This document shows, in pieces, positions 16,604 to 25,432 of a stretch of DNA of 25,966 nucleotides (its first letter is position 1; every line of letters begins with the position of its first letter). The notes below the pieces were generated by a model. It saw only the letters and a list, made by a program, of their open reading frames with translations, was not told the origin of the DNA and searched no databases. Made by a program: the position numbers and the translations under genes. Source of the stretch: Clostridiales bacterium (lineage in GTDB: Bacteria; Bacillota_A; Clostridia; Lachnospirales; Lachnospiraceae); contig JASKJZ010000004.1 of assembly GCA_030154385.1 (NCBI GenBank), positions 1-25,966 of the forward strand. Reading direction: 5' to 3'.

Positions 16604-16623
16604 GTATAATTTTTCCTCCTTAC

Positions 16624-16992
16624 CTAGAATTGTAGACCAGCTTCACGTGCTGCATCTGCTAATGCTTGAATTTTACCTTGATATATAAATCCGCCTCTAT
16701 CAAAGACAACTTCTGTGATACCTTTTTCTAAAGCTCTTTTTGCGATAATTTCGCCAACTTTAGCAGCAGCTTCAACATCATTTGTTTTTTCTAACTGCTC
16801 TTTCACTTCTTTTTGAAGAGTAGATGCTGAAACTAAGGTATTCTGAGCTGAGTCATCAATAATTTGAGCGTACATATGATTATTACTTCTAAACACAGCT
16901 AAACGTGGTCTTTCTGCAGTACCTGCAAAACGATTACGAATTCTAGCGTGTTTCTTTTCACGAATTTTACTTCTTGATTGCTTATTAACCAT
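16624..16992 (-). CDS. rplR: 50S ribosomal protein L18
   Basis: This 122-residue 5S rRNA-binding protein of the central protuberance has a basic N-terminus ([19 protein letters not shown]), then [17 protein letters not shown], and ends in [11 protein letters not shown]. It starts 17 nt after rplF. Together with L5 it forms the 5S particle, and both are encoded in this stretch. Confidence 0.98.
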   Translation of the reverse strand: MVNKQSRSKIREKKHARIRNRFAGTAERPRLAVFRSNNHMYAQIIDDSAQNTLVSASTLQKEVKEQLEKTNDVEAAAKVGEIIAKRALEKGITEVVFDRGGFIYQGKIQALADAAREAGLQF

Positions 16993-17009
16993 CGTTTTTC
17001 ACTCCTTTA

Positions 17010-17552
17010 TTATTTCTTACCAGTCTTACCAACTTTACGTCTAATAACTTCATCAGCATATTTAATACCTTTTTCTTTATAAGGTTCAGGTCCTCTCTTC
17101 TCTCTGATTTCAGCAGCGTATTGGCCAACTTTTTCTTTATCGATACCTTTAACAATAATCTTGTTCTGTCCTTCTAATACAGCCTCAAGACCTTCTGGGT
17201 CTTCCATAACAACTGGATGTGAATACCCAAGAGACAACGTAAGTGTCTTTCCTTGTTTCGCAGCTCTGTAACCAACACCGTTGATTTCCAAAACCTTTTC
17301 ATATCCGCTTGTTACGCCGATAATCATGTTGTTAATCAATGTTCTCGTTAAACCATGTAAGGATTTCATTTTTTTCAAATCACTTGGTCTGGTAACGATG
17401 ATTTGGTCATCTTCCATCTTGATTGTCATTTCGGAAGGTAATACTCTCTCGAGTGTTCCCTTTGGACCTTTTACAGTCACTTTATTATTTTCTGCAATAT
17501 CAACAGTAACGCCTGCTGGTACCGCGATTGGCATTCTTCCTATACGTGACAT
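17010..17552 (-). CDS. rplF: 50S ribosomal protein L6
   Basis: This 180-residue protein near the sarcin-ricin loop has two repeated domains. The N-terminus [15 protein letters not shown] and the signature [21 protein letters not shown] are canonical. The upstream spacer to rpsH is 126 nt, long for this operon, and carries three inverted repeats. Confidence 0.98.
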   Translation of the reverse strand: MSRIGRMPIAVPAGVTVDIAENNKVTVKGPKGTLERVLPSEMTIKMEDDQIIVTRPSDLKKMKSLHGLTRTLINNMIIGVTSGYEKVLEINGVGYRAAKQGKTLTLSLGYSHPVVMEDPEGLEAVLEGQNKIIVKGIDKEKVGQYAAEIREKRGPEPYKEKGIKYADEVIRRKVGKTGKK

Positions 17553-17579
17553 GCCCGTACCTCCTAAATTTAATATATG

Positions 17580-17672
17580 AAAGGATAGATCCTTTCGCTT
17601 ATAGTTACTGATTCAAATGGTAATTCTTACAGAGAATGCAGTGCATTCTCCGAATGGCTCGGCTGTGCCGAG
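17580..17672 (-). other. Three inverted repeats in the rpsH-rplF spacer
   Basis: Three hairpins stand in a row: 17658-17672 (CTCGGC/GCCGAG, 3-nt loop), 17632-17650 (GAGAATGCA/TGCATTCTC, an almost unbroken palindrome) and 17580-17595 (AAAGGA/TCCTTT, 4-nt loop). None has a T-tract in the transcript direction, so simple termination is unlikely. They may be processing or stability elements; this is inference. Confidence 0.5.
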
Positions 17673-17678
17673 ACTATA

Positions 17679-18080
17679 TTACCAAACAAATGCTAATACT
17701 TCTCCACCAACGTTTTGCTTTCTAGCTTCCTTATCAGTAATAACACCCTGGTTTGTAGAAATGATTGCAGTACCTAAACCACCAAGCACTTTTGGAAGAT
17801 TATCTGCATTTGCATATACTCTAAGTCCTGGCTTAGAAATTCTCTTAAGACCAGAAATAATTTTTACGTTCTTATCTTGACCATATTTTAATGTGATATG
17901 GATTGTATTGAATCCACCAACTTCTTCTACTGTGAAATTCTTAATATAACCTTCTTTTAAAAGAATTTCAGCAATCGCGATTTTCATCTTAGAAGCAGGT
18001 ACATCAACTGTATCATGTTTTGCAGTATTTGCATTACGGATTCTTGTAAGCATATCTGCAATAGGATCGCTCATTGTCAT
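17679..18080 (-). CDS. rpsH: 30S ribosomal protein S8
   Basis: This 133-residue primary 16S rRNA binder has the N-terminus [18 protein letters not shown] and the C-terminal [20 protein letters not shown]. The first ATG (18080) is preferred, 8 nt after AGGAGG; a second lies two codons on. S8 represses the spc operon in E. coli by binding the rplE leader region; no such site was identified here. Confidence 0.98.
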   Translation of the reverse strand: MTMSDPIADMLTRIRNANTAKHDTVDVPASKMKIAIAEILLKEGYIKNFTVEEVGGFNTIHITLKYGQDKNVKIISGLKRISKPGLRVYANADNLPKVLGGLGTAIISTNQGVITDKEARKQNVGGEVLAFVW

Positions 18081-18095
18081 TTCGTTTTCCTCCTT

Positions 18096-18281
18096 CTACC
18101 AACTTGCTTTCTTAACGCCAGGAATCTGGCCTTTGTATGCTAATTCACGGAAGCAAATTCTGCAAATTCCGTATTTTCTTAAATAAGCATGTGGACGACC
18201 ACAAATTCTACAACGATTGTATTCTCTTGTAGAGAATTTTGCAGGGCGTTGTTGTTTCACCTTCATTGAAGTTTTAGCCAT
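18096..18281 (-). CDS. rpsN: 30S ribosomal protein S14, zinc type (type Z)
   Basis: This 61-residue short S14 has the zinc-ribbon Cys24, Cys27, Cys40 and Cys43 (CRIC ... CRIC). The C-terminus [18 protein letters not shown] is typical. The C+ short form in the spc operon is standard for Firmicutes. It lies 16 nt after rplE and 15 nt before rpsH. Confidence 0.98.
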   Translation of the reverse strand: MAKTSMKVKQQRPAKFSTREYNRCRICGRPHAYLRKYGICRICFRELAYKGQIPGVKKASW

Positions 18282-18297
18282 GAAATTTACCTCCTAA

Positions 18298-18837
18298 TTA
18301 TTTTGAAAATGGCATACCAAACTGTGTTAATAATTCACGCGCCTCTTCGTCTGTTTTTGCTGTTGTAACAAAGATGATATCCATTCCTCTTACCTTATCA
18401 ATCTTATCATATTCGATTTCAGGGAAGATTAATTGCTCTTTGATACCCATAGCATAATTTCCTCTACCGTCAAATGCATTTGGGTTAACACCTCTAAAGT
18501 CACGTACACGTGGCAGAGAAAGGTTAATCAAACGATCTGCGAATTCATACATCTTTTCGCCTCTTAATGTAACCTTACATCCAATCGCCATACCTTCTCT
18601 AATCTTAAAGTTAGCAACTGACTTTTTAGCTTTTGTAAGAACTGCTTTCTGTCCAGCAATGATCTCTAAGTCCTTTACAGCAGATTCTAAGATTTTAGCG
18701 TTGTCTTTTGCTTCACCAACGCCCATATTGATTACGATTTTCTCAAGCTTCGGTACTTGCATCACGTTCTTATAGCCGAATTTCTTGGTCATACCGTCTA
18801 CGATTTCATTCTTATAAGTTTCTTTTAATCGAGCCAA
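18298..18837 (-). CDS. rplE: 50S ribosomal protein L5
   Basis: This 179-residue protein binds 5S rRNA and contacts P-site tRNA. The core [15 protein letters not shown] and the C-terminal region [20 protein letters not shown] are canonical. The start codon is TTG 18837, nine nucleotides after AGGAGG, giving the family N-terminus ([12 protein letters not shown]). TTG is unusual for a highly expressed ribosomal gene and may lower its translation. Confidence 0.97.
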   Translation of the reverse strand: MARLKETYKNEIVDGMTKKFGYKNVMQVPKLEKIVINMGVGEAKDNAKILESAVKDLEIIAGQKAVLTKAKKSVANFKIREGMAIGCKVTLRGEKMYEFADRLINLSLPRVRDFRGVNPNAFDGRGNYAMGIKEQLIFPEIEYDKIDKVRGMDIIFVTTAKTDEEARELLTQFGMPFSK

Positions 18838-18860
18838 AGTAATTGTCCTCCTCTCTTTTC

Positions 18861-19166
18861 TTAGTCAATAACATCGCCAGTGGATTTTGCAAAACGGACT
18901 TTCTTTTCGCCATCCATTTTAAATCCTACTCTTGTTGTCTTGCCTTTATATACATACATTACGTTAGAAATATCAAGCGCTGCTTCATGATGAATGATTC
19001 CACCATTTGGGTTTGCCTGGCTAGGTTTCGCATGCTTTGTCACGGTATTAATACCTTCAACTGTAACTTTTCCGCCCTTTACTGCAAGAACCTTACCTTC
19101 TTTTCCTTTATCTTTACCAGTGATAACTTTAACCGTATCACCTTTTTTAATTTTACTAGTTGCCAT
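18861..19166 (-). CDS. rplX: 50S ribosomal protein L24
   Basis: This 101-residue assembly-initiator protein has a KOW motif ([20 protein letters not shown]) and ends [13 protein letters not shown] 19166 (MATSKIKKG) sits 8 nt after GGAGG. The frame is open three codons further to a GTG inside the ribosome binding site, which is rejected. Confidence 0.97.
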   Translation of the reverse strand: MATSKIKKGDTVKVITGKDKGKEGKVLAVKGGKVTVEGINTVTKHAKPSQANPNGGIIHHEAALDISNVMYVYKGKTTRVGFKMDGEKKVRFAKSTGDVID

Positions 19167-19179
19167 GATCGACACCTCC

Positions 19180-19548
19180 TTATAACACTTCTGGTGCTAA
19201 TGAAACGATTTTCATGAATTGTTTTTCTCTTAATTCTCTTGCAACTGGTCCAAAGATACGGGTTCCTTTTGGATTCTTGTCATCTTTAATGATAACCGCT
19301 GCATTTTCGTCAAATCTGATATAAGAACCATCTTTACGACGGGTTTCTTTTACTGTACGAACAACTACCGCTTTCACAACATCACCTTTTTTTACAACAC
19401 CGCCTGGTGTTGCATCTTTAACCGTAGCAACGATGATATCGCCAATAGCAGCATATCTTCTGGTTGATCCGCCTAATACACGGATGCAGAGTAATTCTTT
19501 TGCTCCTGTATTGTCAGCAACTTTAAGTCTTGATTCCTGTTGGATCAT
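19180..19548 (-). CDS. rplN: 50S ribosomal protein L14
   Basis: This 122-residue protein has the signature region [19 protein letters not shown] and the N-terminus [23 protein letters not shown] 19548 with AAGGAGA upstream is chosen; 16 further open codons lie in the spacer. Family length is exactly 122. Confidence 0.98.
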   Translation of the reverse strand: MIQQESRLKVADNTGAKELLCIRVLGGSTRRYAAIGDIIVATVKDATPGGVVKKGDVVKAVVVRTVKETRRKDGSYIRFDENAAVIIKDDKNPKGTRIFGPVARELREKQFMKIVSLAPEVL

Positions 19549-19571
19549 AACTTGGTTCTCCTTTCTCGTCA

Positions 19572-19594
19572 GCATTTTGGCTTTGCCAATCTGC
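19572..19594 (-). other. Stem-loop in the rpsQ-rplN spacer
   Basis: TTGGC (19577-19581) and GCCAA (19585-19589) pair around a 3-nt loop, extended by GCA/TGC beyond a 2-by-2 internal loop. It lies in an 85-nt spacer and has no T-tract. Its triloop closed by a C-G pair resembles hairpins in three other spacers of this operon. Confidence 0.4.
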
Positions 19595-19633
19595 ACATCC
19601 TAGAAAGCTTGCAAATTGCAAACCCTCTACAGA

Positions 19634-19888
19634 CTATTTCGCTTTTTCAATAATTTCTACAAGTCTCCATCTCTTATCTTTCGATAATGGTCTTGTTTCC
19701 ATAACTTTTACTCTATCGCCAATCTGGCATTCGTTGTTTTCGTCATGTGCCTTTAATTTGTAAGTTCTCTTTACGATTTTATTGTAAAGTGGATGCTTAA
19801 CATGGTCAACTACTGCTACAACGATTGTTTTGTCCATTTTATTACTCAATACTTTTCCAGTACGTGTTTTTCTTAAATTTCTTTCCAC
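19634..19888 (-). CDS. rpsQ: 30S ribosomal protein S17
   Basis: This 84-residue OB-fold primary 16S binder has the N-terminus [19 protein letters not shown] and the conserved [21 protein letters not shown]. The start is GTG 19888, eight nucleotides after GGAG. It follows rpmC after 70 nt. Confidence 0.97.
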   Translation of the reverse strand: MERNLRKTRTGKVLSNKMDKTIVVAVVDHVKHPLYNKIVKRTYKLKAHDENNECQIGDRVKVMETRPLSKDKRWRLVEIIEKAK

Positions 19889-19958
19889 AACAAAATCTCC
19901 TTTCTCAATTGAGATCTCCTAGTTTTTGTATTCCCAAATGAATTTGTTTAAATGAAGT

Positions 19959-20156
19959 TTATTTTAACGAAGAAATCACAGTCTGGATTCTGGCAATATT
20001 CTTTCTTACCTCTTTAATTCTTCCTGTGTTCTCTAATTGATTTGTTGCGTTCTGGAATCTTAAATTAAAAAGCTCCTTCTTAGCAGCTACTAAATCTTCA
20101 TTTAATTCAGCAACGGATTTATTCTTTAAATCTTCTACAAATGTCTTACTCTTCAC
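19959..20156 (-). CDS. rpmC: 50S ribosomal protein L29
   Basis: This 65-residue two-helix protein sits at the exit-tunnel rim. The signature [21 protein letters not shown] is clear. Two GTG codons are possible. The one at 20165 lies within the GGAGG-TG ribosome binding site itself, so GTG 20156, eight nucleotides downstream, is preferred ([10 protein letters not shown]). It then overlaps rplP by 11 nt, implying translational coupling. Confidence 0.93.
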   Translation of the reverse strand: MKSKTFVEDLKNKSVAELNEDLVAAKKELFNLRFQNATNQLENTGRIKEVRKNIARIQTVISSLK

Positions 20157-20583
20157 TGCCCGCACCTCCTTCTAAGTCTGCGCGAGAAACTACTTTACAT
20201 TTTACCGGTAATTTATGAGTTGCAAGACGCAAAGCTTCTCTCGCTACTTCCTCTGGAACACCAGAGATTTCGAACATAACGCGTCCTGGCTTAACTACTG
20301 CTACCCAATACTCAAGTGAGCCTTTACCGGAACCCATACGAGTTTCAGCTGGTTTATTGGTTACTGGCTTATCAGGGAAAATTTTAATCCAAACTTTACC
20401 ACCACGTTTGATATAACGAGTCATAGCGACACGGGCTGCTTCAATTTGGTTGGACTTAATCCAAGCTGGCTCCATAGCCACAATACCGTATTCACCGTTT
20501 GAAATTGTATTACCTCTGGAAGCTTTACCTTTCATAGAGCCACGGAATTGTTTACGGCGTTTTACTCTTTTAGGCATTAACAT
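20146..20583 (-). CDS. rplP: 50S ribosomal protein L16
   Basis: This 145-residue protein organises the A-site side of the 50S. The basic N-terminus [15 protein letters not shown] and the region [19 protein letters not shown] are canonical. The ATG shares one base with the rpsC stop codon (TAATG), so its translation is coupled to rpsC. ATG two codons later is an alternative start. Confidence 0.97.
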   Translation of the reverse strand: MLMPKRVKRRKQFRGSMKGKASRGNTISNGEYGIVAMEPAWIKSNQIEAARVAMTRYIKRGGKVWIKIFPDKPVTNKPAETRMGSGKGSLEYWVAVVKPGRVMFEISGVPEEVAREALRLATHKLPVKCKVVSRADLEGGAGSEE

Positions 20584-21251
20584 TATTTATCGCTCCCTTC
20601 CTTTTTGTTATCTCTTGATGCTTTGGTTGGAAGGATTTCACCTTGATAAATCCAAACCTTAACACCAACTTTTCCATACGTTGTGTCTGCTTCAGCAAAT
20701 CCATAATCGATATCAGCACGTAATGTCTGAAGAGGAATAGTGCCTTCGCTGTAGAATTCTGTACGAGCCATGTCTGCTCCACCAAGACGTCCAGAAACAG
20801 AAGTCTTGATTCCAAGTGCTCCAGATTTCATCGTTCTTGACATAGTAGATTTCATCGCTCTACGGAAGGAAATACGATTTTCAAGCTGTGCAGCAATGTT
20901 TTCAGCCACAAGCTGAGCATTTCCATCTGGTCTTTTGATTTCTTTAATATCAATGAGTACTCTATTCTTTGTGAACTTAGTAAGCTCAACTTTTAATTTT
21001 TCAATTTCAGATCCACCCTTACCAATTACAACACCAGGCTTCGCTGTATGAATAATAACCTTTACACGATCCACAGATCTTTCAATCTCAATCTTAGCAA
21101 CACCAGCACTGTAAAGCTTTTCTTTTAAAAACTTTCTGATGTTGTAATCTTCAACTAAGTTGTCTGCAAAATCAGCTTCAGCATACCATCTGGAATCCCA
21201 ATCACTGATAACGCCAACTCTTAAGCCATGAGGATTAACTTTTTGTCCCAT
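20583..21251 (-). CDS. rpsC: 30S ribosomal protein S3
   Basis: This 222-residue protein of the mRNA entry tunnel has a type 2 KH domain with GKGG at residues 77-80 ([16 protein letters not shown]). The C-terminal half includes [18 protein letters not shown]. The tail DNKKEGSDK is short and acidic/basic mixed. It overlaps rplP by one base. Confidence 0.98.
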   Translation of the reverse strand: MGQKVNPHGLRVGVISDWDSRWYAEADFADNLVEDYNIRKFLKEKLYSAGVAKIEIERSVDRVKVIIHTAKPGVVIGKGGSEIEKLKVELTKFTKNRVLIDIKEIKRPDGNAQLVAENIAAQLENRISFRRAMKSTMSRTMKSGALGIKTSVSGRLGGADMARTEFYSEGTIPLQTLRADIDYGFAEADTTYGKVGVKVWIYQGEILPTKASRDNKKEGSDK

Positions 21252-21262
21252 GTTTTCCCTCC

Positions 21263-21652
21263 TTATCTTTCATCAAGCACGATTGTAATGTGGCTCATTC
21301 TCTTTTCGATACGATAAGCTCTTCCTTGTGCTCTTGGTTTGATTCTCTTCATTGTTGGTCCTTTATTTGCGTAACAAGCCGCAACATAAAGATTTTCTGG
21401 ATTCATTCCATTGTTATTCTCAGCGTTTGCAATTGCTGATTTTAATAACTTTTCTATTAGTGATGAAGCATATCTTGGATTGTACATACAAATACCAAGT
21501 GCTGTCTTAACATCCTTGCCTCTGATGGCATCTAATACGAAACAAGCTTTCTGAACAGACACTCTTGCGTAAGACAATTTCGCAGATGGTCTTGTTTCTC
21601 TGTTGTTCTCGTTTCTTTCTCTTTTGATTTGAGATCTATGTCCCTTTGCCAT
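21263..21652 (-). CDS. rplV: 50S ribosomal protein L22
   Basis: This 129-residue protein's beta-hairpin lines the exit tunnel. The conserved loop [21 protein letters not shown] is intact, with no insertion or deletion of the kind seen in macrolide-resistant mutants. The N-terminal 20 or so residues ([20 protein letters not shown]) form an extra basic extension seen in clostridia. Confidence 0.97.
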   Translation of the reverse strand: MAKGHRSQIKRERNENNRETRPSAKLSYARVSVQKACFVLDAIRGKDVKTALGICMYNPRYASSLIEKLLKSAIANAENNNGMNPENLYVAACYANKGPTMKRIKPRAQGRAYRIEKRMSHITIVLDER

Positions 21653-21701
21653 GGATGAAGCCTCCTTTCAAATTCTATATCCTAGTAGTTAACGAGTCGT
21701 A

Positions 21702-21980
21702 TTATCTACGTCCCTTTTTCTCATCCTTACCATGTCCTCTGTAAGTTCTTGTTGCAACGAACTCACCAAGTTTGTGTCCAACCATATCTTCCGTAACATA
21801 TACAGGTACATGTCTTCTTCCATCGTGTACTGCAAATGTATGTCCAACAAATGTTGGGAAGATTGTGGAACGACGTGACCAAGTCTTAATCACTTGCTTA
21901 TCGCCAGATACATTTAACGCATCTACTTTTCTAAGTAAGCTTGCATCAGCGAATGGTCCCTTCTTTAATGAACGTGCCAT
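21702..21980 (-). CDS. rpsS: 30S ribosomal protein S19
   Basis: This 92-residue protein of the 30S head has the N-terminus [19 protein letters not shown] and the C-terminal [20 protein letters not shown], both canonical. It lies 32 nt after rplB with a strong ribosome binding site. Confidence 0.98.
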   Translation of the reverse strand: MARSLKKGPFADASLLRKVDALNVSGDKQVIKTWSRRSTIFPTFVGHTFAVHDGRRHVPVYVTEDMVGHKLGEFVATRTYRGHGKDEKKGRR

Positions 21981-22012
21981 GCGAATACCTCCTATTTATT
22001 TAACGCGAAGCT

Positions 22013-22861
22013 TTATTTAGCTAAAGCTTTACCATCTCTTCTTCTTACAATCATCTTATTCGAATGTTTCTTTTTCTTTCTGGTCTTTAAACCAAGAGCA
22101 GGCTTGCCCCAAGGTGTACATGGACCGGAACGTCCGATACCAGCTTTACCTTCACCACCACCATGTGGATGGTCATTCGGGTTCATAACAGAACCACGTA
22201 CCGTTGGGCGAATACCCATGTGACGCTTACGTCCTGCTTTACCAATGTTGATAAGCTCGTGATCTGCATTTCCAACCTGACCTATAGTTGCTCTACAGAT
22301 GATTGGTACCATTCTCATTTCACCAGAAGGAAGACGAAGTGTTGCATACTTTCCTTCTTTCGCCATTAACTGAGCACTGTTTCCAGCAGAACGAACTAAC
22401 TGTCCGCCTCTTCCAGGATAAAGCTCTACGTTGTGTACCATGGTACCAACTGGAATATTCTCTAATGGAATGCAATTTCCAACTCTAACTTCTGCTTCTG
22501 CACCATTCATAACCTTTTGTCCAATCTTTAATCCAACTGGAGCAAGGATATAAGCTTTTTCTCCATCTGCATAACAGATCAGTGCGATATTTGCAGTTCT
22601 GTTTGGATCGTATTCAATTGTTTTTACAACAGCTGGAATACCATCTTTTTTGTTTCTTTTAAAATCAATAATTCTATATTTTTTTCTTGATCCACCACCA
22701 CGGTGTCTAACGGTAATTTTTCCTTGATTATTACGACCAGAGTTCTTATTTAAAGAAACAACCAATGATTTTTCCGGAGTACTTGTAGTAATCTCAGAGA
22801 AATCAGAACTAGTCATATGTCTTCTGGAAGGTGTATATGGGTTAAACTTCTTAATTCCCAT
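22013..22861 (-). CDS. rplB: 50S ribosomal protein L2
   Basis: This 282-residue protein is a primary 23S binder close to the peptidyl-transferase centre. The motif [11 protein letters not shown] at 226-236 includes the conserved His231; [13 protein letters not shown] at 51-63 is also conserved. ATG 22861 ([14 protein letters not shown]) follows AAGGAG; 20 further open codons lie in a hairpin-rich spacer and are rejected. Confidence 0.98.
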   Translation of the reverse strand: MGIKKFNPYTPSRRHMTSSDFSEITTSTPEKSLVVSLNKNSGRNNQGKITVRHRGGGSRKKYRIIDFKRNKKDGIPAVVKTIEYDPNRTANIALICYADGEKAYILAPVGLKIGQKVMNGAEAEVRVGNCIPLENIPVGTMVHNVELYPGRGGQLVRSAGNSAQLMAKEGKYATLRLPSGEMRMVPIICRATIGQVGNADHELINIGKAGRKRHMGIRPTVRGSVMNPNDHPHGGGEGKAGIGRSGPCTPWGKPALGLKTRKKKKHSNKMIVRRRDGKALAK

Positions 22862-22881
22862 GATAATTCTCCTTTCACATT

Positions 22882-22950
22882 GTTTCGTCCTTCGGTCGAA
22901 ACGTTGCGAGTTTGTAAACAAACTCGGGTATCAACCACAAGGCTTCTTGT
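22882..22950 (-). other. Three inverted repeats in the rplW-rplB spacer
   Basis: The 110-nt spacer holds 22937-22950 (ACAAG/CTTGT), 22907-22926 (CGAGTTTG/CAAACTCG, 8 bp with a 4-nt loop) and 22882-22902 (GTTTCG/CGAAAC, continuing after one mismatch as CC-GAA-GG). The last ends 13 nt before AAGGAG of rplB. None is followed by a T-tract in the transcript direction. Confidence 0.5.
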
Positions 22951-22971
22951 TTTAACTATTTACAAGACTTT

Positions 22972-23271
22972 TTATAGTCCTTCAAAAATTTCAATTTCTT
23001 TGCTGTCTGCGGTTAACTGAACGATTGCTTTCTTTCTCTTTGCAGTCTTTCCAGAGGTAGCACCACGTCTTCTGGTTTTTCCTTCCAGGTTCATGGTATT
23101 AACTTTTTTAACCTTTGTTCCTTCGAACATTTTCTCTACTGCTTCTTTAACCTGATTTTTTGTTGCATCCGTATGAACATAGAAAGAATATTTCTTCTCG
23201 CTCATTGCGTTCATACTCTTTTCTGTAATGATAGGAGTAAGAATTACATCATAATATTTTAAATCAGCCAT
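22972..23271 (-). CDS. rplW: 50S ribosomal protein L23
   Basis: This 99-residue protein at the exit-tunnel mouth docks trigger factor and SRP. The N-terminus YYDVILTPIITEKSMN and the region YSFYVHTDATKNQVKEAVE are canonical. The ATG shares one base with the rplD stop codon (TAATG), implying coupling. Confidence 0.97.
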   Translation of the reverse strand: MADLKYYDVILTPIITEKSMNAMSEKKYSFYVHTDATKNQVKEAVEKMFEGTKVKKVNTMNLEGKTRRRGATSGKTAKRKKAIVQLTADSKEIEIFEGL

Positions 23272-23891
23272 TATGCGTACACCTCCTCAAGTTTTGCTAC
23301 CGCATCCTTCGTAATTACCACGGTATCATATTTTAAGATATCATATACATTGATCGTGCCTGTGAATGCAGCTCTTACATTTTCAATGTTACGAGCAGAA
23401 AGCACTACATTGTCATCTTTTTCAGCGGTAACAACTAAAGCTTTGCTTACTTTTAAATTGTTAAGAACGCTGATCATTTTCTTAGTTTTGATTTCGTCTA
23501 ATTTGAGTTCATCAAGCACTAAGAATTTGTTTTCGTTTACTCTGGATGTCAGTGCAGAACGGATTGCTGCAGCCTTTTCTTTCTTATTCATTTTAAAAGA
23601 ATAATCTCTTGGCTTTGGAGCAAAAACAATTCCACCACCTGTCCATTGTGGAGATCTTGTAGAACCTTGTCTTGCATGTCCTGTTCCTTTTTGTCTCCAA
23701 GGTTTTCTTCCACCGCCTCTTACTTCAGCACGTGTCTTTGCACTTTGTGTGCCTTGGCGTTTATTTGCAAGTTGTGAAACAACTGCCATGTGAACCAAAT
23801 GTTCATTTATCGGAGCAGCAAATACGTTATCGTTGAGTTCTAAGGAACCAACTTCTTTGCCTTCCATGTTGTAAACAGATACGTTTGCCAT
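23271..23891 (-). CDS. rplD: 50S ribosomal protein L4
   Basis: This 206-residue protein has an extended loop lining the exit tunnel (KTRAEVRGGGRKPWRQKGTG and GSTRSPQWTGGGIVFAP), intact here. L4 is the autogenous regulator of the S10 operon in E. coli; the structured rpsJ leader upstream could be a target here, but that is inference. Confidence 0.98.
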   Translation of the reverse strand: MANVSVYNMEGKEVGSLELNDNVFAAPINEHLVHMAVVSQLANKRQGTQSAKTRAEVRGGGRKPWRQKGTGHARQGSTRSPQWTGGGIVFAPKPRDYSFKMNKKEKAAAIRSALTSRVNENKFLVLDELKLDEIKTKKMISVLNNLKVSKALVVTAEKDDNVVLSARNIENVRAAFTGTINVYDILKYDTVVITKDAVAKLEEVYA

Positions 23892-23916
23892 CTGTGTAGT
23901 CCTCCTTCCTTAAAGC

Positions 23917-24549
23917 TTAGTTCGCTTTTACTGATTCTTTTAACATTACGGTTGATTTCTTTGGTCCTGGAACAGCGCCTTTTACTAAGATCAGATTGCT
24001 TTCAACATCAATTCTTACAATTTCAAGATTCTGTGTTGTTACCTTTACCGCACCCATCTGTCCTGGCATCTTCTTACCCTTGAATACCTTACTTGGGTCA
24101 GAACAAGCACCATTGGAACCTGCATGTCTGTGGAACTTAGAACCATGAGCCATAGGTCCTCTGGATTGATTGTGACGCTTAATAGCACCCTGGAATCCTT
24201 TACCTTTTGACTTAGCCGTTGCATCTACCTTGTCGCCTTGCGCAAAGATATCAGCTTTGATTTCCTGTCCAACCGCATATTCTTCAGCATTGTCAAACTT
24301 AAATTCTTTAAGATATCTCTTATTTGAAACACCTGCTTTTGCAAAATGTCCTTTTCTTGGTTTATTGACTAATTTCTCTCTGATTTCGCCATAACCAACC
24401 TGTACTGCTTTGTATCCGTCGTTTTCTACGGTCTTGATCTGCGTAACCACGCATGGTCCTGCCTGCAATACAGTTACTGGAGTCAGCACTCCATTTTCAT
24501 TGAAGATTTGAGTCATTCCGACTTTCGTTGCTAAAATAGCTTTTTGCAT
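23917..24549 (-). CDS. rplC: 50S ribosomal protein L3
   Basis: This 210-residue primary 23S binder has a long basic loop reaching toward the peptidyl-transferase centre (about 117-165, including [21 protein letters not shown]). ATG 24549 ([16 protein letters not shown]) follows GGAGG; the 38 further open codons upstream lie in the hairpin-rich spacer and do not match L3. Confidence 0.98.
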   Translation of the reverse strand: MQKAILATKVGMTQIFNENGVLTPVTVLQAGPCVVTQIKTVENDGYKAVQVGYGEIREKLVNKPRKGHFAKAGVSNKRYLKEFKFDNAEEYAVGQEIKADIFAQGDKVDATAKSKGKGFQGAIKRHNQSRGPMAHGSKFHRHAGSNGACSDPSKVFKGKKMPGQMGAVKVTTQNLEIVRIDVESNLILVKGAVPGPKKSTVMLKESVKAN

Positions 24550-24860
24550 ATCGCACCTCCTATTAAATCTACAGCGGAACGTTACTTCCATGTCTACGTT
24601 TGCAACATCTCGAAAGCTTCGCTTTCTCGTTGTCCGTGGCTTCGCCACTTGCGCCTTTCTCAAACCATACCGCTTACAAGCAAGCTTGACGCGCCATTGT
24701 TTGCGAAATACAGCAAACTCAAAGTCCTAACGCTCATCCTAGATGGTCATACACCGAGTGCTTGGTTTCGGAAGCATATTTCAGATATTAACGTATGCTT
24801 TTTTGTTGCTTGGACTCAATTATATATAAACCCTAAGGATTTGTTCTAAAATTATTGTTC
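24550..24860 (-). other. Hairpin-rich 311-nt spacer between rpsJ and rplC
   Basis: rpsJ and rplC are usually separated by a few tens of bases; here there are 311 with no recognisable gene. Inverted repeats are at 24772-24800 (AAGCATA/TATGCTT), 24699-24718 (GTTTGC/GCAAAC), 24636-24648 (GTGGC/GCCAC) and 24612-24626 (GAAAGC/GCTTTC). On the transcript strand the last two both have GC-GAA-GC at the tip, a sequence known for very stable mini-hairpins. On the plus strand the 24772-24800 repeat is followed by TTTTTG, but no plus-strand gene needs terminating. A second regulatory or processing element is possible. Confidence 0.5.
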
Positions 24861-25178
24861 TTACTTTTCTTTCATTTTGATGTCAATGCTGACACCAGCT
24901 GGCATCTCTAATCTTGACAGGGCATCAACCGTTTTCTGAGATGGTGCCATGATGTCAATTAATCTCTTGTGTGTTCTTTGCTCGAACTGTTCTCTGGAAT
25001 CTTTGTATTTATGAACCGCTCTTAAGATTGTAACAACTTCCTTCTTTGTTGGAAGAGGTACTGGTCCGCTCACCTTAGATCCTGATTTCTTTACAGTTTC
25101 GATAATCTTTCCTGCAGATGCATCGATTAACTGATGGTCATATGCCTTGAGTATGATTCTCATTACTTGACTTGCCAT
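24861..25178 (-). CDS. rpsJ: 30S ribosomal protein S10
   Basis: This 105-residue protein of the 30S head also acts in transcription antitermination with NusB. The core [20 protein letters not shown] and the C-terminus [20 protein letters not shown] are canonical. ATG 25178 (MASQVMRII) follows AAGGAGG; the open frame continues 38 codons upstream through the structured leader but does not match S10. It is the first gene of the S10-spc series. Confidence 0.98.
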   Translation of the reverse strand: MASQVMRIILKAYDHQLIDASAGKIIETVKKSGSKVSGPVPLPTKKEVVTILRAVHKYKDSREQFEQRTHKRLIDIMAPSQKTVDALSRLEMPAGVSIDIKMKEK

Positions 25179-25425
25179 AAAAAAAGCCGCCTCCTTTTCG
25201 CACTTAATTTCAGTACGACAAGTGGTGACTGTACACTCAACCGTGTGTATCGCGAAAAATACTCCAAAAAGCATTTTCGATACTTTTTTCACGTTATCTG
25301 CGTGGTTGCAGAAAAATATATGTTTGTACAGTGACTTGTCGCCAGTTTCCTAACTTGACATTCGCTCCACGGAAAACCTGCCAAAATGGCAGCAACCTCA
25401 CGCTTCACCGCTATCATGTCACAGC
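25179..25425 (-). promoter_or_regulatory. Structured 5' leader of the S10 operon
   Basis: About 245 nt separate the predicted start site from rpsJ. A long-range helix pairs 25326-25341 with 25216-25234: CGACAAGT/ACTTGTCG (8 bp) and ACTGTAC/GTACAGT (7 bp), separated by a 1-by-4 internal loop. It encloses two hairpins: 25298-25311 (CTGC/GCAG) and 25247-25283 (GTATCG..AAAA / TTTT..CGATAC with a 2-nt bulge). A further hairpin, CTGCC-ATTTT-GGCAG on the transcript strand, lies upstream at 25378-25392. This multi-branch fold looks like a ribosomal-protein leader; L4 and S10 are candidate ligands. Confidence 0.6.
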
Positions 25426-25432
25426 AAAATAC

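Noticed and set aside
24550..24663. 38-codon N-terminal extension of rplC
   Set aside because: The extension does not match L3, includes the stem-loops of the spacer, and the ATG at 24549 has a strong ribosome binding site.
24772..24806. Intrinsic terminator on the plus strand
   Set aside because: A 7-bp stem followed by TTTTTTG looks like a terminator on the plus strand, but its loop is 15 nt and there is no plus-strand gene before it; kept only as an inverted repeat.
25179..25292. 38-codon N-terminal extension of rpsJ
   Set aside because: S10 is normally about 102-105 residues; the ATG at 25178 has its own AAGGAGG and the extension covers the structured leader.
165..25334. Many plus-strand open frames of 60-124 codons
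   Set aside because: Nearly all lie antisense to clearly identified minus-strand genes, lack family resemblance and lack proper ribosome binding sites. None falls in a large non-coding stretch with support.
25216..25341. tRNA-like or T-box structure in the S10 leader
   Set aside because: The branched fold was checked by eye for the T-box antiterminator core and for tRNA arms; neither the conserved T-box bulge nor TTCGA-type T-loop is present.
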